Origin: TH5896 sp049578985
GTDB taxonomy: Archaea; Thermoproteota; Nitrososphaeria; Nitrososphaerales; Nitrososphaeraceae
Direction of reading: 5' to 3'
DNA length: 64,000 nt
NCBI GenBank assembly: GCA_049578985.1
Contig: JBAUMZ010000089.1
Location: 1-64,000, forward strand
Positions 7,831 to 17,263 of this stretch are shown in pieces. Position numbers and translations under genes: made by a program. Every line of letters begins with the position of its first letter. The stretch's first letter is position 1. The notes beneath the pieces are model-generated. The model was not told the origin of the DNA and did no database searches. It was given only the letters and a program-made list of their open reading frames with translations.

Positions 7831-10800
7831 TTGGGAAAGCATGAAAGTATCAAAAAAGTTCTAGTCCTTGGCAGTGGGGCAATTAAGATCGGAGAAGCAG
7901 GCGAAAGTCATTCGGTAATGCGATGACCGTCATTTCGATTACTCTGGTTCTCAATGCCTCAAAGCGTTGAGGGAAGATAATATAAACACCTTATTAATTA
8001 ATCCTAATATTGCGACTATCCAAACCGATAGCAGATTCGCGGATCGAGTATATCTCTTGCCTGTTAACCTTGAACATGTAACCAGCATAATAGAACTCGA
8101 ACGCCCAGATTCTATAATGTTGAGTTTTGGGGGCCAAACAGCGTTAAATTGTGGAGTTGCGTTGGAGAAAAATGGGATTTTCAAGAAATATGGAATAAAA
8201 GTATTAGGCACTCAAATTCACGGAATTCAAACCACTGAAGATAGACAACTTTTCAAGGATAGTATGGCAGAATGCGGGCTTCCAGTCCTTGAAAGCTCAT
8301 CAGCGAACTCTATCGAAGAATCCCAACAAATTGCTGAGCGAATAGGATATCCAGTAATCATACGTGTGGCCTATACATTGGGTGGACGAGGCGGTGGTGT
8401 TGCCTACAATGATTATGAATTGCAAGAGATAGTACAACGAGGACTATCGCTTAGCGTAGTTCGACAGGTTCTAATTGAAAAATATGTAGGTTCTTGGAAG
8501 CAAATTGAATATGAAGTAATGCGAGACCACAGCGGAAACAGTGTAATAGTATGTAATATGGAAAACGTTCTAGCGATGAAGGTTCACACAGGGGATAACA
8601 TAGTCGTAGCTCCTTCGCAGACACTAAACAACTACGAATATCATAAACTTCGGAGCGCAGCATTGGAAGCCACCAAGAAATGTGGTATCATTGGCGAGTG
8701 CAACATTCAGTTCGGGCTTGACCCCTGTTCGGAAAATTATTGCGTTATCGAAGTAAATGCGCGATTATCTAGATCGTCCGCATTGGCCAGTAAGGCTACC
8801 GGATATCCGTTGGCATACATGGCCGCTAAGATAAGTTTAGGGTACTCACTTCCTGGATTAGTTAACACTGTCACGAAAGCTACAACGGCGTGTTTTGAGC
8901 CTTCATTAGACTACATTGTACTGAAGATGCCTAGATGGGATTTCAAGAAATTTGAATTAGTAAAAAAGAGACTAGGTAGCACAATGAAATCAGTTGGAGA
9001 GGTAATGGCGATCGGCAGGAGCTTTGAAGAGGTTCTTCAAAAAGCAATCCGAATGTGCGATAATGGAAAGCATGGCCTTGTTTCTAATTCTAGGATTTGC
9101 AATAATGGGTCAGATGGTAATAATTTTTCTTCTACATTCGTTTCCGATAAAAGTTATGATGTAATTAATTCGGATAATGCTTTGGATCCAAATTCGCTGG
9201 AAAACACAAGTAATCTACCTAGTCAAGATGTGAATTCTCAACTGGATAAACCTCTAGGGTACTTGTCTTCATCTAAAGCAACTGGTTCTGATTATGGTAA
9301 TAGTAATAGTAATATAGTGAATTATGAGATTGAATCCATCGAACAAGCTCTGTTGCATCCAACAGATGAGATCCTTTTCGATGTAGTAAGAGCATTGAAG
9401 GCGGGCATGTCGGTGGAGCGTGTCAACTCGCTATCATCAATAGATCCTTGGTTCCTAAACAAGATACAAACAATAATCTTAACTGAGAAGAAGCTACGAA
9501 CTTCGAATCTCGATAAGAATATGTTGCTCGAAGCAAAGAAGACGGGATTCTCAGACGTCCAAATTGCCAACTGTTGTAACATCGACGAGATTGATGTTAG
9601 ATCACTAAGAATGAGGTTGATGATCCAGCCCGTTACCAAGCAAATAGATACTTTAGCTGCCGAATGGCCAGCAAAAACCAACTATCTTTATCTCACATAC
9701 GGCGGTCAATTTGATGACGTTCATTATGATTCAAAAATAAAGTACAGGACATTAATACCAAATATGAAAGCTAGCAAACCCCGACCTAAGGACAATCTTT
9801 CAAAGGTGATAGTCCTAGGCGCTGGACCATACAGGATAGGTAGCAGCGTAGAATTTGATTGGGGCACTGTAAATATGGTTTGGGGCCTAAAGGACAATGG
9901 TTGCAAGGAAGTCATAATCATTAACTGTAATCCTGAGACTGTCTCTACCGATTATGATATTTGCGACCGCTTGTATTTCGAAGAACTAACATACGAAAGA
10001 GTAATGGACATTTGTGAAAGAGAAAACCCTGATGGAATCGTGACTTGTGTTGGGGGCCAGACTGCAAATATACTAACTCCAAAGTTAGCGTCTGCAAATA
10101 TCAACATTGTAGGAACATCTGCAGCGAGTGTAGACCAAGCCGAAGATAGATCCAAGTTCGGAAAGCTGCTTGACTCGTTGGGTATAAGACAGCCAGCCTG
10201 GAAAAAATTTACGAGTTTAAATGAAGCACGATCATTTGCGGAGATGGTGAAATACCCTTTACTCGTCAGACCTTCTTATGTACTCAGTGGTGCTGCAATG
10301 AAAGTTGTCTGGACCCCCGAGCAGTTAAAGAAATTTCTGACTGAGGCCACTAACGTAAGCCCCGATCACCCAATTGTTATGACGAAGTTCTTGGAAAACG
10401 CTTCAGAAGTGGAAGTTGATGCCGTAGGAGACGGACAAAGCGTAGTAATTGGTTCTGTTATTGAACATATCGATAACGCTGGAGTTCACTCAGGAGACGC
10501 AATGATGTGCATTCCTCCTTGGAGGTTAGATAGAGAGACTATAGAAACTATTACTGAATATAGCAAAAGAATTGGCGTGGCAATGAAGATAGTAGGACCT
10601 TTTAATATACAGTTTTTGTTAAAGAATGGCCAGGTATTTGTAATAGAAGCCAATGTCCGCGCTTCTAGGTCAATGCCGTTCGTATCAAAATTTACTGGCC
10701 TAAATCTAATTTCACTGGCGGCACGAGCCATGATAGGAAAAAAATTACCTTTTGATCGTGGTGACTGTTGGTTAAGAAAGTCTGGTTTCGGCATAAAAGT

Positions 10801-11377
10801 TCCTCAATTTTCTTTTATGCAGCTCGAGGGTGCAGATATTGTCCTTGGTGTTGAAATGCAATCTACAGGGGAAGTAGCCTGTTTTGGGTCAAGTTTTCAC
10901 GATGCACTATCGAAAGCCTATATTGCAGCCGGATTCACCTTGCCACTCAGTGGTAGAGTTTTGATAACTGCAGGAGGTACTATTAACAAGGAAAGACTCC
11001 TTCCGCTTGCACGAAAGATCGGCAACATGGGATACTCAATTATGGCTACAGAACACACCGCTGATTTTATGGAAAATTTTAACATTCGTCCCGTTGAAAG
11101 GGTATACAAGATCAGCGAACCTCTTAGAAAACCCAATATTTCAGAAATGCTATTTAGACGTCAAGTCGGTTTCATTATCAATATTCCATCCACATCTACA
11201 ATTGAGAAATATGTTGGGATGCTAGATGATGAATATCTGATACGTAGGAAGGCGGTTGAACTCGGAGTACCTGTACTGACAACGGTCGAATCTGCTTCCA
11301 CATTCATTAATACATTGGAATGGATTAGGACTCATACACCTACCTTTGACTACCTAAGACCGTACATTGAAACATAG
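7831..11377 (+). CDS. carB: Carbamoyl-phosphate synthase large subunit, interrupted by a 28-nt intron-like insertion
   Basis: Makes carbamoyl phosphate from bicarbonate, ATP and CarA-derived ammonia. Exon 1 (7831-7905, TTG start preceded by GGAG) encodes KKVLVLGSGAIKIGEAGE. Exon 2 (7934-11377) resumes with FDYSGSQCLKALRED and runs to the end. Joined, the product is about 1172 aa with both ATP-grasp halves (second half starts KVIVLGAGPYRIGSSVEFD), the oligomerisation region and a C-terminal MGS-like domain (GRVLITAGGTINKE). Without removal of 7906-7933, exon 1 ends at TGA 7924-7926 and the ATP-grasp N-terminus is lost. A second oddity is a ~75-residue Ser/Asn/Asp-rich insertion (nt ~9095-9325) between the carboxyphosphate and oligomerisation domains, in place of a short linker. 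An annotation from a single open frame would begin only at 7967. Confidence 0.92.
7906..7933 (+). other. Putative archaeal BHB intron in carB mRNA (28 nt)
   Basis: Removing these bases joins GGC GAA to TTC GAT and restores GEAGE-FDYSG, invariant in CarB. The folded RNA meets the strict BHB rule. The 4-bp central helix is exon GGCG (7900-7903) with intron CGUC (7928-7931), one G-U. The 3-nt bulges are AA|A (7904-7906) and AU|U (7932-7934), cut after base two. The intron-side helix is GUCAU (7907-7911) with AUGAC (7923-7927), closing an 11-nt loop. The exon-side helix is only A7899-U7935. The same geometry is seen in the tRNA-Asn intron of this window. Confidence 0.85.
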
Positions 11378-11468
11378 ACCAATTACAATTCCATTCCCGC
11401 AATCGATTAGAGATCGTTTACTTGAGCTGCCCATCATCTTTCGATTGGGCGATCCAAAAGGATGATAG

Positions 11469-12275
11469 TCAAGTTACGAAGGGAAGTAGCCTTTCGTCTC
11501 CCAATACGTATCCGTCTAAACATATCACTAACGCCTGTTTAACATAGTCATAAGATTTCGTTGCATTTCTAATAATAGGGGACATAGAAACAGTAGTATC
11601 CTTTCTTCCTCCATTGGAGGGAGTGATAAATCGATTAATAGAAGGCATTGTTACTAAGTCAAGGTACCCTCCTTCATTTTTGAATACAGAACTTTTCTTA
11701 ACTCGAAGGAATATCCAAACACGTTCACCGTTTAGGTTGCTATCGGGTTTATTTAAAACTGGATGCAAGTGTCCCATCACTATTTTATTTACAGCTGATT
11801 TTTTGCTCGATGGCATCGTATGACCGTGTAAGAAGAGTGTATCACCTATCGTAATCCCTGTGGGACTGGCTATAGACACCTCAGCTGGGGACAGACTTTC
11901 GATTTTCACATCATGATTTCCAGGTATCAAATAGACATGATAATTATTAGTCAGATCCTTCAAGAACCGAGGGATATGATACCATTCTATAGAATTAATA
12001 CTGACAATTGAATGCTTGATGTCTCCAAGTAGTATTATTCCATCCGGTTTGAAGCCTTTTATTATCGCCTGTACCTCTGAAACGATTTGTTGGGTAAAAA
12101 ATTTCGAATTTATTTGAATCCCCTTCTCCATAAGATAGTGCTCGAAACCTAGGTGAAGATCTGTGATAACGAGGTACTTTTCGGGAGAGATGCCCCGCCC
12201 ATGATAGTACTTAAATGATAAAGCGGCATGTGGAGCTATTATTTCGATGCTCGTAGTAACATCCCTTCCTTCCAC
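11469..12275 (-). CDS. Calcineurin-like metallophosphoesterase
   Basis: 268 aa with the dinuclear-metal motifs in order: TDLHLGFEHYL (about 38-48), ILLGDIKHSI, LIPGNHDVKIES, FLHGHTMPS and MGHLHPVL. These match the archaeal/bacterial ICC-like phosphoesterase group (COG1407), often linked to DNA repair helicases or ligases. The C-terminal part after GHLHP contains a basic strand region (VWIFLRVKKSSVF) and a hydrophilic insert before the final strand. No helicase or ligase neighbour is present here, so the substrate remains unknown. The start at 12275 (MEGRDVTT) gives a normal N-terminus; no nearer start would keep the first strand intact. Confidence 0.85.
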   Translation of the reverse strand: MEGRDVTTSIEIIAPHAALSFKYYHGRGISPEKYLVITDLHLGFEHYLMEKGIQINSKFFTQQIVSEVQAIIKGFKPDGIILLGDIKHSIVSINSIEWYHIPRFLKDLTNNYHVYLIPGNHDVKIESLSPAEVSIASPTGITIGDTLFLHGHTMPSSKKSAVNKIVMGHLHPVLNKPDSNLNGERVWIFLRVKKSSVFKNEGGYLDLVTMPSINRFITPSNGGRKDTTVSMSPIIRNATKSYDYVKQALVICLDGYVLGDERLLPFVT

Positions 12276-12829
12276 GACCAGTCTACTATCCTTTGTGTAA
12301 TATCCTTTATTTCCATAGCACTCCTTGAACCAATGTCATGTAAACAAAGGTATTAAATGAATTCGAGCAAGTTATTCTTTGTTGTCTGACAACTGTAGAG
12401 CAATGGATATCTCATTCATCAAATCGTAACGAGGAACAAAATAATCAAATTCACATTGAGGAGAAGATCAGGTGCACATTGCCGCGTTTACACATAATTA
12501 AAGTGAGACACCTGTCGTGTGAATGAACCTTTCTCTCAGAATTCACGTTTTAAGTTTAGGAGTATTCATTTGCAGGAGCCGCGATTGAATTTATTTAGTG
12601 TTCAAAAAATCTTAGGAGATATGAGCCCTAATATAGTCGGATAGAATAAGAGTAAAGTGATTCAGTCGGCCAGACTAGAATAAGAGTTAAGTTGCCTCAA
12701 CAAAGTTAGTTTGAAAAAGACTTTCCTCTCGCAAAATTTTGTTCCACAGTACGTTCTTGTCGCTTCTTCAGTGTGTGTACTATACGCAACAATAAAAGGA
12801 TGAATGAACCATGATCAAGTACGAAAGGG
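12276..12829. other. Intergenic region, 554 nt, with an imperfect direct repeat
   Basis: No gene recognised on either strand. It contains the promoter of the minus-strand phosphoesterase and the 3' flank of S8e. The only structured element noted is the AGTCGG/TAGAATAAGAGT repeat pair near 12635-12692. Confidence 0.5.
12635..12692. repeat. Imperfect direct repeat, AGTCGG ... TAGAATAAGAGTWAAGT, two copies
   Basis: Copy one has AGTCGG at 12635 and TAGAATAAGAGTAAAGT at 12642-12658. Copy two has AGTCGG at 12664 and TAGAATAAGAGTTAAGT at 12676-12692. The 17-mers differ at one base. Function unknown. Confidence 0.55.
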
Positions 12830-13216
12830 TTACTGGGAAATTTGAATTGCGTTAACGCACCCATGTTGTCCAGGCCTGGATGTTACCCTTGCGACGCCTA
12901 ACTCAGTTTGAATTATAGCTCCCTTGTTTACCACCCCTCTTCTTTCGTAATCCCTATTTGCAGGATTTCTAATTACATGAGAAATAATCGTCTTCTGGGT
13001 CGTTCTAGTATCAGGGTCTGTTACATTAGCGAATTGTGAGCTTTTCAATGCGTTCTTATAATTTCCACCTCGAGTCCGTCGTGATATAGAGATATTTTTG
13101 CCCACTAGTGCTTCATTAGGATATCGATCGATCTCGTATTTCTTTCGACTTCTGCAAGGAGTAATTTTCCCCCCAGTGTATTTTCTGCCAGTGAGATTCT
13201 CTATTGACTTCCTCAT
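12830..13216 (-). CDS. rps8e: 30S ribosomal protein S8e
   Basis: 128 aa, full length for archaeal S8e. Recognisable segments are the basic N-terminus (LTGRKYTGGKITPCRSRKK), the SISRRTRGGN strand, VTDPDTRTTQKTII and the C-terminal GAIIQTELGVARVTSRPGQ. It binds 16S rRNA in the small subunit and is absent from bacteria. It stands apart from the main ribosomal operon. scpB lies 85 nt upstream on the same strand. Confidence 0.97.
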   Translation of the reverse strand: MRKSIENLTGRKYTGGKITPCRSRKKYEIDRYPNEALVGKNISISRRTRGGNYKNALKSSQFANVTDPDTRTTQKTIISHVIRNPANRDYERRGVVNKGAIIQTELGVARVTSRPGQHGCVNAIQISQ

Positions 13217-13300
13217 AATAAACCAACGTCCAAAAGGGGTAATTTAATACTTTTCAATACGCAGGATACCTTCGGCGAAAGAATCAATAATCACATCCAT

Positions 13301-13837
13301 CTAAGAGCTACGTTTTCCCGAAGTAGCCAAATTTCTTTTCAACAAATCTAAGTTCGGAATTCCAAAATAGCTTATAAATTTCTCAGTTGTCTTGTATACC
13401 TTCAACCTACCTAGTGAATCGTGTTTGACAAATCCGTGACTATGTAATTCCTTCAAATGCGAATATACTTGAGAACCTCTAATCCGTACCAGCCTAGTAG
13501 ATGTAACTGGTTGCTCGTATGCAATATAAGATAAGGTCTTCAGAGACGCTTGTGACAAAATAGGCTGATGCGAAAACTTTCTAACAATAGATAGATAGAT
13601 GGGTTTCACTTGCAAGACGAAAGTACCGTCCTCTAACTTAGCTATTTCCAAAGCCTTTAGCTGAGAGTTAATTATATTCATTAAATCCTTAATAACTTGA
13701 ATAGTTTTCTCTCTCGACATGATACCTGAAGCCCTAACAAGTTCATCGACTGACATTGGTTTCCCAGAACAATAAAGAGCTACCTCAATGCGCGCTCTAA
13801 TTTCATCTTGCAACAGGCCATTCTCCTTCACTTTCAT
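13301..13837 (-). CDS. scpB: Segregation and condensation protein B (ScpB)
   Basis: 178 aa. Two winged-helix domains are visible: IEVALYCSGKPMSVDELVRAS near the N-terminus and SQASLKTLSYIAYEQPVTSTRLVRIRGSQV in the second half, the classic ScpB signature. ScpB dimers bind the kleisin ScpA and with it an SMC ATPase to organise chromosomes. scpA lies immediately upstream on the same strand (20-nt gap), so the two are co-transcribed. An SMC gene is not in the window. ScpA/ScpB in an archaeon fits Nitrososphaeria and other TACK lineages. Confidence 0.92.
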   Translation of the reverse strand: MKVKENGLLQDEIRARIEVALYCSGKPMSVDELVRASGIMSREKTIQVIKDLMNIINSQLKALEIAKLEDGTFVLQVKPIYLSIVRKFSHQPILSQASLKTLSYIAYEQPVTSTRLVRIRGSQVYSHLKELHSHGFVKHDSLGRLKVYKTTEKFISYFGIPNLDLLKRNLATSGKRSS

Positions 13838-13856
13838 CTCAGTGTTTACACTATAC

Positions 13857-14585
13857 CTATGGCAAACCGTCTAGTACCCTGCATAAAAGGATATCTTCTC
13901 TATCATTAGTTTCTTCTATATGAATACTTCCCTTCAAGGCCAAATACAACATGGCCAAGAAGCATCTAGCACTCGAGAGCGGGTCCATTTCTGCGATCAA
14001 ATTACTGAATAATTCATCCCCATGTTCGATCAGCTTGTTACGAATTATCGTTTCAAACTGTGCTAAGCTTTCTTCAATTCTTACAAAGTATTCCTCAAAT
14101 GAAAAATCCTCAACTGGTTCTATGTTGATACGCGGTTTACGTGCCCCTGATTCAGTGAGGGTTGATACCATGCTCTCTAGCACAGACAGAAGCTCTTGAA
14201 GAGAGACAGGATAGCTTGACTCGTATCGAAAAGGTATTGTGATAGGGCTTAAATTCTCAATGGGAATTTCATCTCCTCGACTTGAGGGAGTGCTTTTCTT
14301 TTCGGACAAAGATTGCAACTTGAAAATACTTTCCACTTTTATTCGATGAATCATCGATGAAGACAGGGCAGCAACACCACAAATTCTCAAATCCTTGTAT
14401 TGGATCTTTTCAAGAATATCCAGCAACATCCTAAGCATTAAGGCGACATCGATATCCCAGGCATCTCGCTTCAAGAGAAGAGAGGAATTAAACAAAACAT
14501 CAATTGGGGGCTCAGAAAGCTTTCTTCTCTCACTTTCATGGATAATACCTTCCGTCAAATTTTGATTTTCTCCTGTTGTAGACAT
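13857..14585 (-). CDS. scpA: Segregation and condensation protein A (ScpA, kleisin)
   Basis: 242 aa. Archaeal kleisin-type protein: the N-terminal helix DAWDIDVALMLRMLLDILEK resembles the ScpA 'WDID...' SMC-neck-binding segment. The middle is acidic and hydrophilic, and the C-terminal winged helix (AEMDPLSSARCFLAMLYLALKGSIHIEE) matches the region that binds the SMC head. It precedes scpB in an apparent two-gene operon. The central part (KSTPSSRGDEIPIEN) looks like a flexible linker. Divergent from the site-2 protease gene, with a 200-nt AT-rich spacer between. Confidence 0.87.
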   Translation of the reverse strand: MSTTGENQNLTEGIIHESERRKLSEPPIDVLFNSSLLLKRDAWDIDVALMLRMLLDILEKIQYKDLRICGVAALSSSMIHRIKVESIFKLQSLSEKKSTPSSRGDEIPIENLSPITIPFRYESSYPVSLQELLSVLESMVSTLTESGARKPRINIEPVEDFSFEEYFVRIEESLAQFETIIRNKLIEHGDELFSNLIAEMDPLSSARCFLAMLYLALKGSIHIEETNDREDILLCRVLDGLP

Positions 14586-14754
14586 TGTTCCCTACTATTC
14601 CGTTTCACAATGTTATCTTTGATTTAAATATATTAGTATTCAATTTTTACAATGTTCAACTTTTACAATCTTGTAATATAATGTTGGATTTCATAATTTA
14701 CGTCGTACTTGTCTTAATTGTGAAGTGTCATAGGCTAATAGGCTAATGACTTCA

Positions 14755-14763
14755 TTTAAATAG
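14755..14763 (+). promoter_or_regulatory. TATA box for the site-2 protease gene
   Basis: TTTAAATAG is centred 27 nt before the TTG at 14786, supporting a leaderless mRNA beginning at or near that TTG. Confidence 0.65.
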
Positions 14764-14785
14764 CCAAATATCGTTATAGAAGAAG

Positions 14786-16021
14786 TTGGGAAACCAGGCA
14801 CAAAGTAACAAGGTACGGGCGGAGATTAAGTTCCCACTAATTCTTATTCATACACCCTATGGGCTCAGTTTTTTCGATAAGGTAGCAGGTAGTAAAATCG
14901 CCAAGATCTATGCAAGATTTAATACGTATCTCATGCCACTCATAACTGCTCTCGCTGTATTTTTGATAGTAGGTTCGCTAATGGTTCTGTTTTCAAATGG
15001 AGCTGCTCGTGAAGGGGTTAGGGATATAGGACCTCAATCAAACCTCCTTATCCCAGGTCTGAACCCTTATTTACCATGGACTTATGGCTGGATTGCCTTA
15101 GTACTGACAATTATCATTCATGAGGCAGGGCACGGAATCGTAGCTAGGGTGTATGGTGTGAAGGTGGAGTCTACAGGATTGGTGCTTATTTTGGGTATTC
15201 CTATAGGAGCATTTGTCAACATAGAAAGGGAGGAGTTGACTAGAACCAAACTAAGGGAAAAGAGCGCAATTCTTACGGCGGGTCCCATGAACAATATGAT
15301 AGTAGCTGGGCTTTCTCTTGGTTTGCTCTATTTAGTTATCTCATCACTTGTCCCTTTGCCACAACTGGAAGACGTTCAATATGGAGTGGAGATTATGACT
15401 GTAGGTGATGGTTCGCTTGCAAGTTCAATAGGTATGAAAAAGGGAGATGTGATTGTGGATATCGAAGGTGACAGAGTAAAGCACATTGAGGATCTAAGCA
15501 GGCTTCTTCAGGCAAATTTAGGAAATAGGGTGGCAATCACGTGGAAGGACTCTGGCGGTCAGGAAATCACAAAAATTGCTCCGATTCCAGAAAGTGTGCA
15601 ACCCAATACAGGCATCCTTGGCGTTACGATCACGAACATATCACCAGATCCTGAATTCGTTCTTAGTCGATATAAGAGTGCATTCAGTTCGAACCCAATT
15701 GCGATTCTTCTTCCACCGACTATGGCTGAAGGTTCAGTGCCCTATTCTGATCTAATGGCATCTAAATATACGTCCACACTTGGTCCTGCTTTTCCAATTA
15801 TCGCTAACTTCCTTTTTTGGTTATGGTTCATCAACTTTAATGTAGGCATCTTCAACGCATTACCAATAGGTCCGCTAGATGGAGGACAATTGTACAACTC
15901 ATTGATCGAAAGAAAAGTTAGTGCTGGTTCCACCCGCTTTCGAAACGCATCTCTAATCCTGACACTTGTGATGGTGTTGATTGTAGCCGCAACTTTTGTA
16001 TTGCCATGGATTCTGGGGTAG
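14786..16021 (+). CDS. Site-2 protease family (M50) intramembrane metalloprotease with PDZ domain
   Basis: 411 aa from a TTG start, supported by a TATA box 27 nt upstream. Membrane helices occur near 49-70 and 100-118. The zinc-binding HEAGH lies at 112-116 within TIIIHEAGHGIVAR. Further helices lie at about 165-190, then a PDZ domain at about 195-275 (LASSIGMKKGDVIVDIEGDRV). The second metal motif, FNALPIGPLDGGQL, is near 355-368 and a last helix closes the protein. These enzymes cleave membrane-bound regulators or signal-peptide remnants. The PDZ domain probably limits access until the substrate has been pre-cut. No sigma/anti-sigma partner is expected in an archaeon, and none is near. Confidence 0.92.
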   Translation: MGNQAQSNKVRAEIKFPLILIHTPYGLSFFDKVAGSKIAKIYARFNTYLMPLITALAVFLIVGSLMVLFSNGAAREGVRDIGPQSNLLIPGLNPYLPWTYGWIALVLTIIIHEAGHGIVARVYGVKVESTGLVLILGIPIGAFVNIEREELTRTKLREKSAILTAGPMNNMIVAGLSLGLLYLVISSLVPLPQLEDVQYGVEIMTVGDGSLASSIGMKKGDVIVDIEGDRVKHIEDLSRLLQANLGNRVAITWKDSGGQEITKIAPIPESVQPNTGILGVTITNISPDPEFVLSRYKSAFSSNPIAILLPPTMAEGSVPYSDLMASKYTSTLGPAFPIIANFLFWLWFINFNVGIFNALPIGPLDGGQLYNSLIERKVSAGSTRFRNASLILTLVMVLIVAATFVLPWILG

Positions 16022-16183
16022 CACGTTGTTTTAAATTTATCCATTCACGGGTCCTAGCTAAAAATACAGAGATTTATGTTACCACAAGTGAATTCGTTTG
16101 GACATGTAGAAATTAATTATACTCTGGTTTTGAACACTGTGTTGTCTAAAGAAACTAATATTTGAAACCAGTTCAATAGATGA

Positions 16184-17053
16184 TTGTGTATAAAAATGCG
16201 TACAAACGGTGATAGAGAGACACATTTTCCATCGATTAGTGAATATGAACATACTGAACATATTTTCTTTGAACTTGCAAGCGAACACAGGTTGCAAATC
16301 TTATTCAAATTGCATGATGAGAAAACAAAACTGGCCAAGCTTGCACGAGATCTGAAAGTAACAATGCAAGAGGTACATCGAAATCTAAACAGACTGTTTG
16401 AGGCTGGGCTTATCGAAAAAGATTCAAGTGGCAATTTCTCACTTTCCACTTTTGGGAATATCATCATTAGACAAATTTCGACTTTTAGCTTTCTCTCTAC
16501 GTATCAGAACTATTTTTCAGAACATATTGCTGGAGATATACCAATGAAGTTCATCTACAGGATAGGTGCTCTTAATAAATGTGAGTTCGTTAACGGGCTT
16601 GTTGCAGTAATTGAAAGATGGAAAAAGATGTACGAAGAATCTGAAGAGTACATCTGTGCAATGTTACCACAAATTCCGCTAGAACTGATTCAAGCGATTT
16701 TGCCGCGCATTAAAAGTAAGAAACTAAAGTTTAGCTATATTCTTCCTCAAAATGCATTAGTTCCTAAGAAGCGTATAGACCTGCTTAAACAGGTCGGTTA
16801 TCATGACTTGTTGAAAAGTGGTGAAGTTGAACGGAGAATGATCGACAGGATTCAAGTTGCTGTAGTTCTGAATGAACATCAAGCTACTGTGATCTTTCCC
16901 AATTATAAGGGGATAACCGATATGACTTCCATGTTTTACAGCAACGGCTCAATCGATCGTGAGGGCCTTTTCCATGACTGGTGTCTTGATTTTTTCAGGT
17001 ATAATTGGTACAACTCAAAATCGTTTGACGAGAGTAAGTTAGTGGATGTGTAG
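16184..17053 (+). CDS. Winged-helix transcriptional regulator, FilR1-like (ArsR-type HTH)
   Basis: 289 aa from TTG 16184, or 285 from ATG 16196. A TATA-like TAATATTT near 16157-16163 fits the TTG (24 nt) better than the ATG. The N-terminal winged helix spans about 20-85: LASEHRLQILFKLHDEKTKL, LARDLKVTMQEVHRNLNRL as the recognition helix, then the wing. The C-terminal ~180 residues (EYICAMLPQIPLELIQAILP, then a beta-rich end with AVVLNEHQATVIFPN) match the layout of archaeal regulators related to methanogenesis regulator FilR1 (DUF1724-like), whose ligand is generally unknown. The gene lies between the protease and aCPSF1 and has no obvious target nearby. Confidence 0.8.
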   Translation: MCIKMRTNGDRETHFPSISEYEHTEHIFFELASEHRLQILFKLHDEKTKLAKLARDLKVTMQEVHRNLNRLFEAGLIEKDSSGNFSLSTFGNIIIRQISTFSFLSTYQNYFSEHIAGDIPMKFIYRIGALNKCEFVNGLVAVIERWKKMYEESEEYICAMLPQIPLELIQAILPRIKSKKLKFSYILPQNALVPKKRIDLLKQVGYHDLLKSGEVERRMIDRIQVAVVLNEHQATVIFPNYKGITDMTSMFYSNGSIDREGLFHDWCLDFFRYNWYNSKSFDESKLVDV

Positions 17054-17263
17054 AATTAGAAAGATTATTCCTAAACTTTTGTGGTTCATACAGGACTATA
17101 ATATAGATATGCCGTTCGTTGGAAACTTCGGATGCAAGGTACATGTCAAGAAGATATATTAATGGATTAGCAGAGTAATTAGTTGCCCATTCTGGTAGGA
17201 TACCTTTTGGCTAGAACTTTAAGTTGACCGTATAATACCTTAGCGGGCTGGAAATGAATCAAT

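Noticed and set aside
7906..7933. carB interruption as ordinary frameshift, sequencing indel or programmed frameshifting
   Set aside because: A 28-nt insertion with exact BHB boundaries and precise restoration of an invariant motif is far better explained by an intron; simple indels are 1-2 nt, and frameshifting would leave nine extra residues in the ATP-grasp loop.
17152..17260. Possible small RNA or leader before aCPSF1
   Set aside because: No stable structure or motif could be traced by eye.
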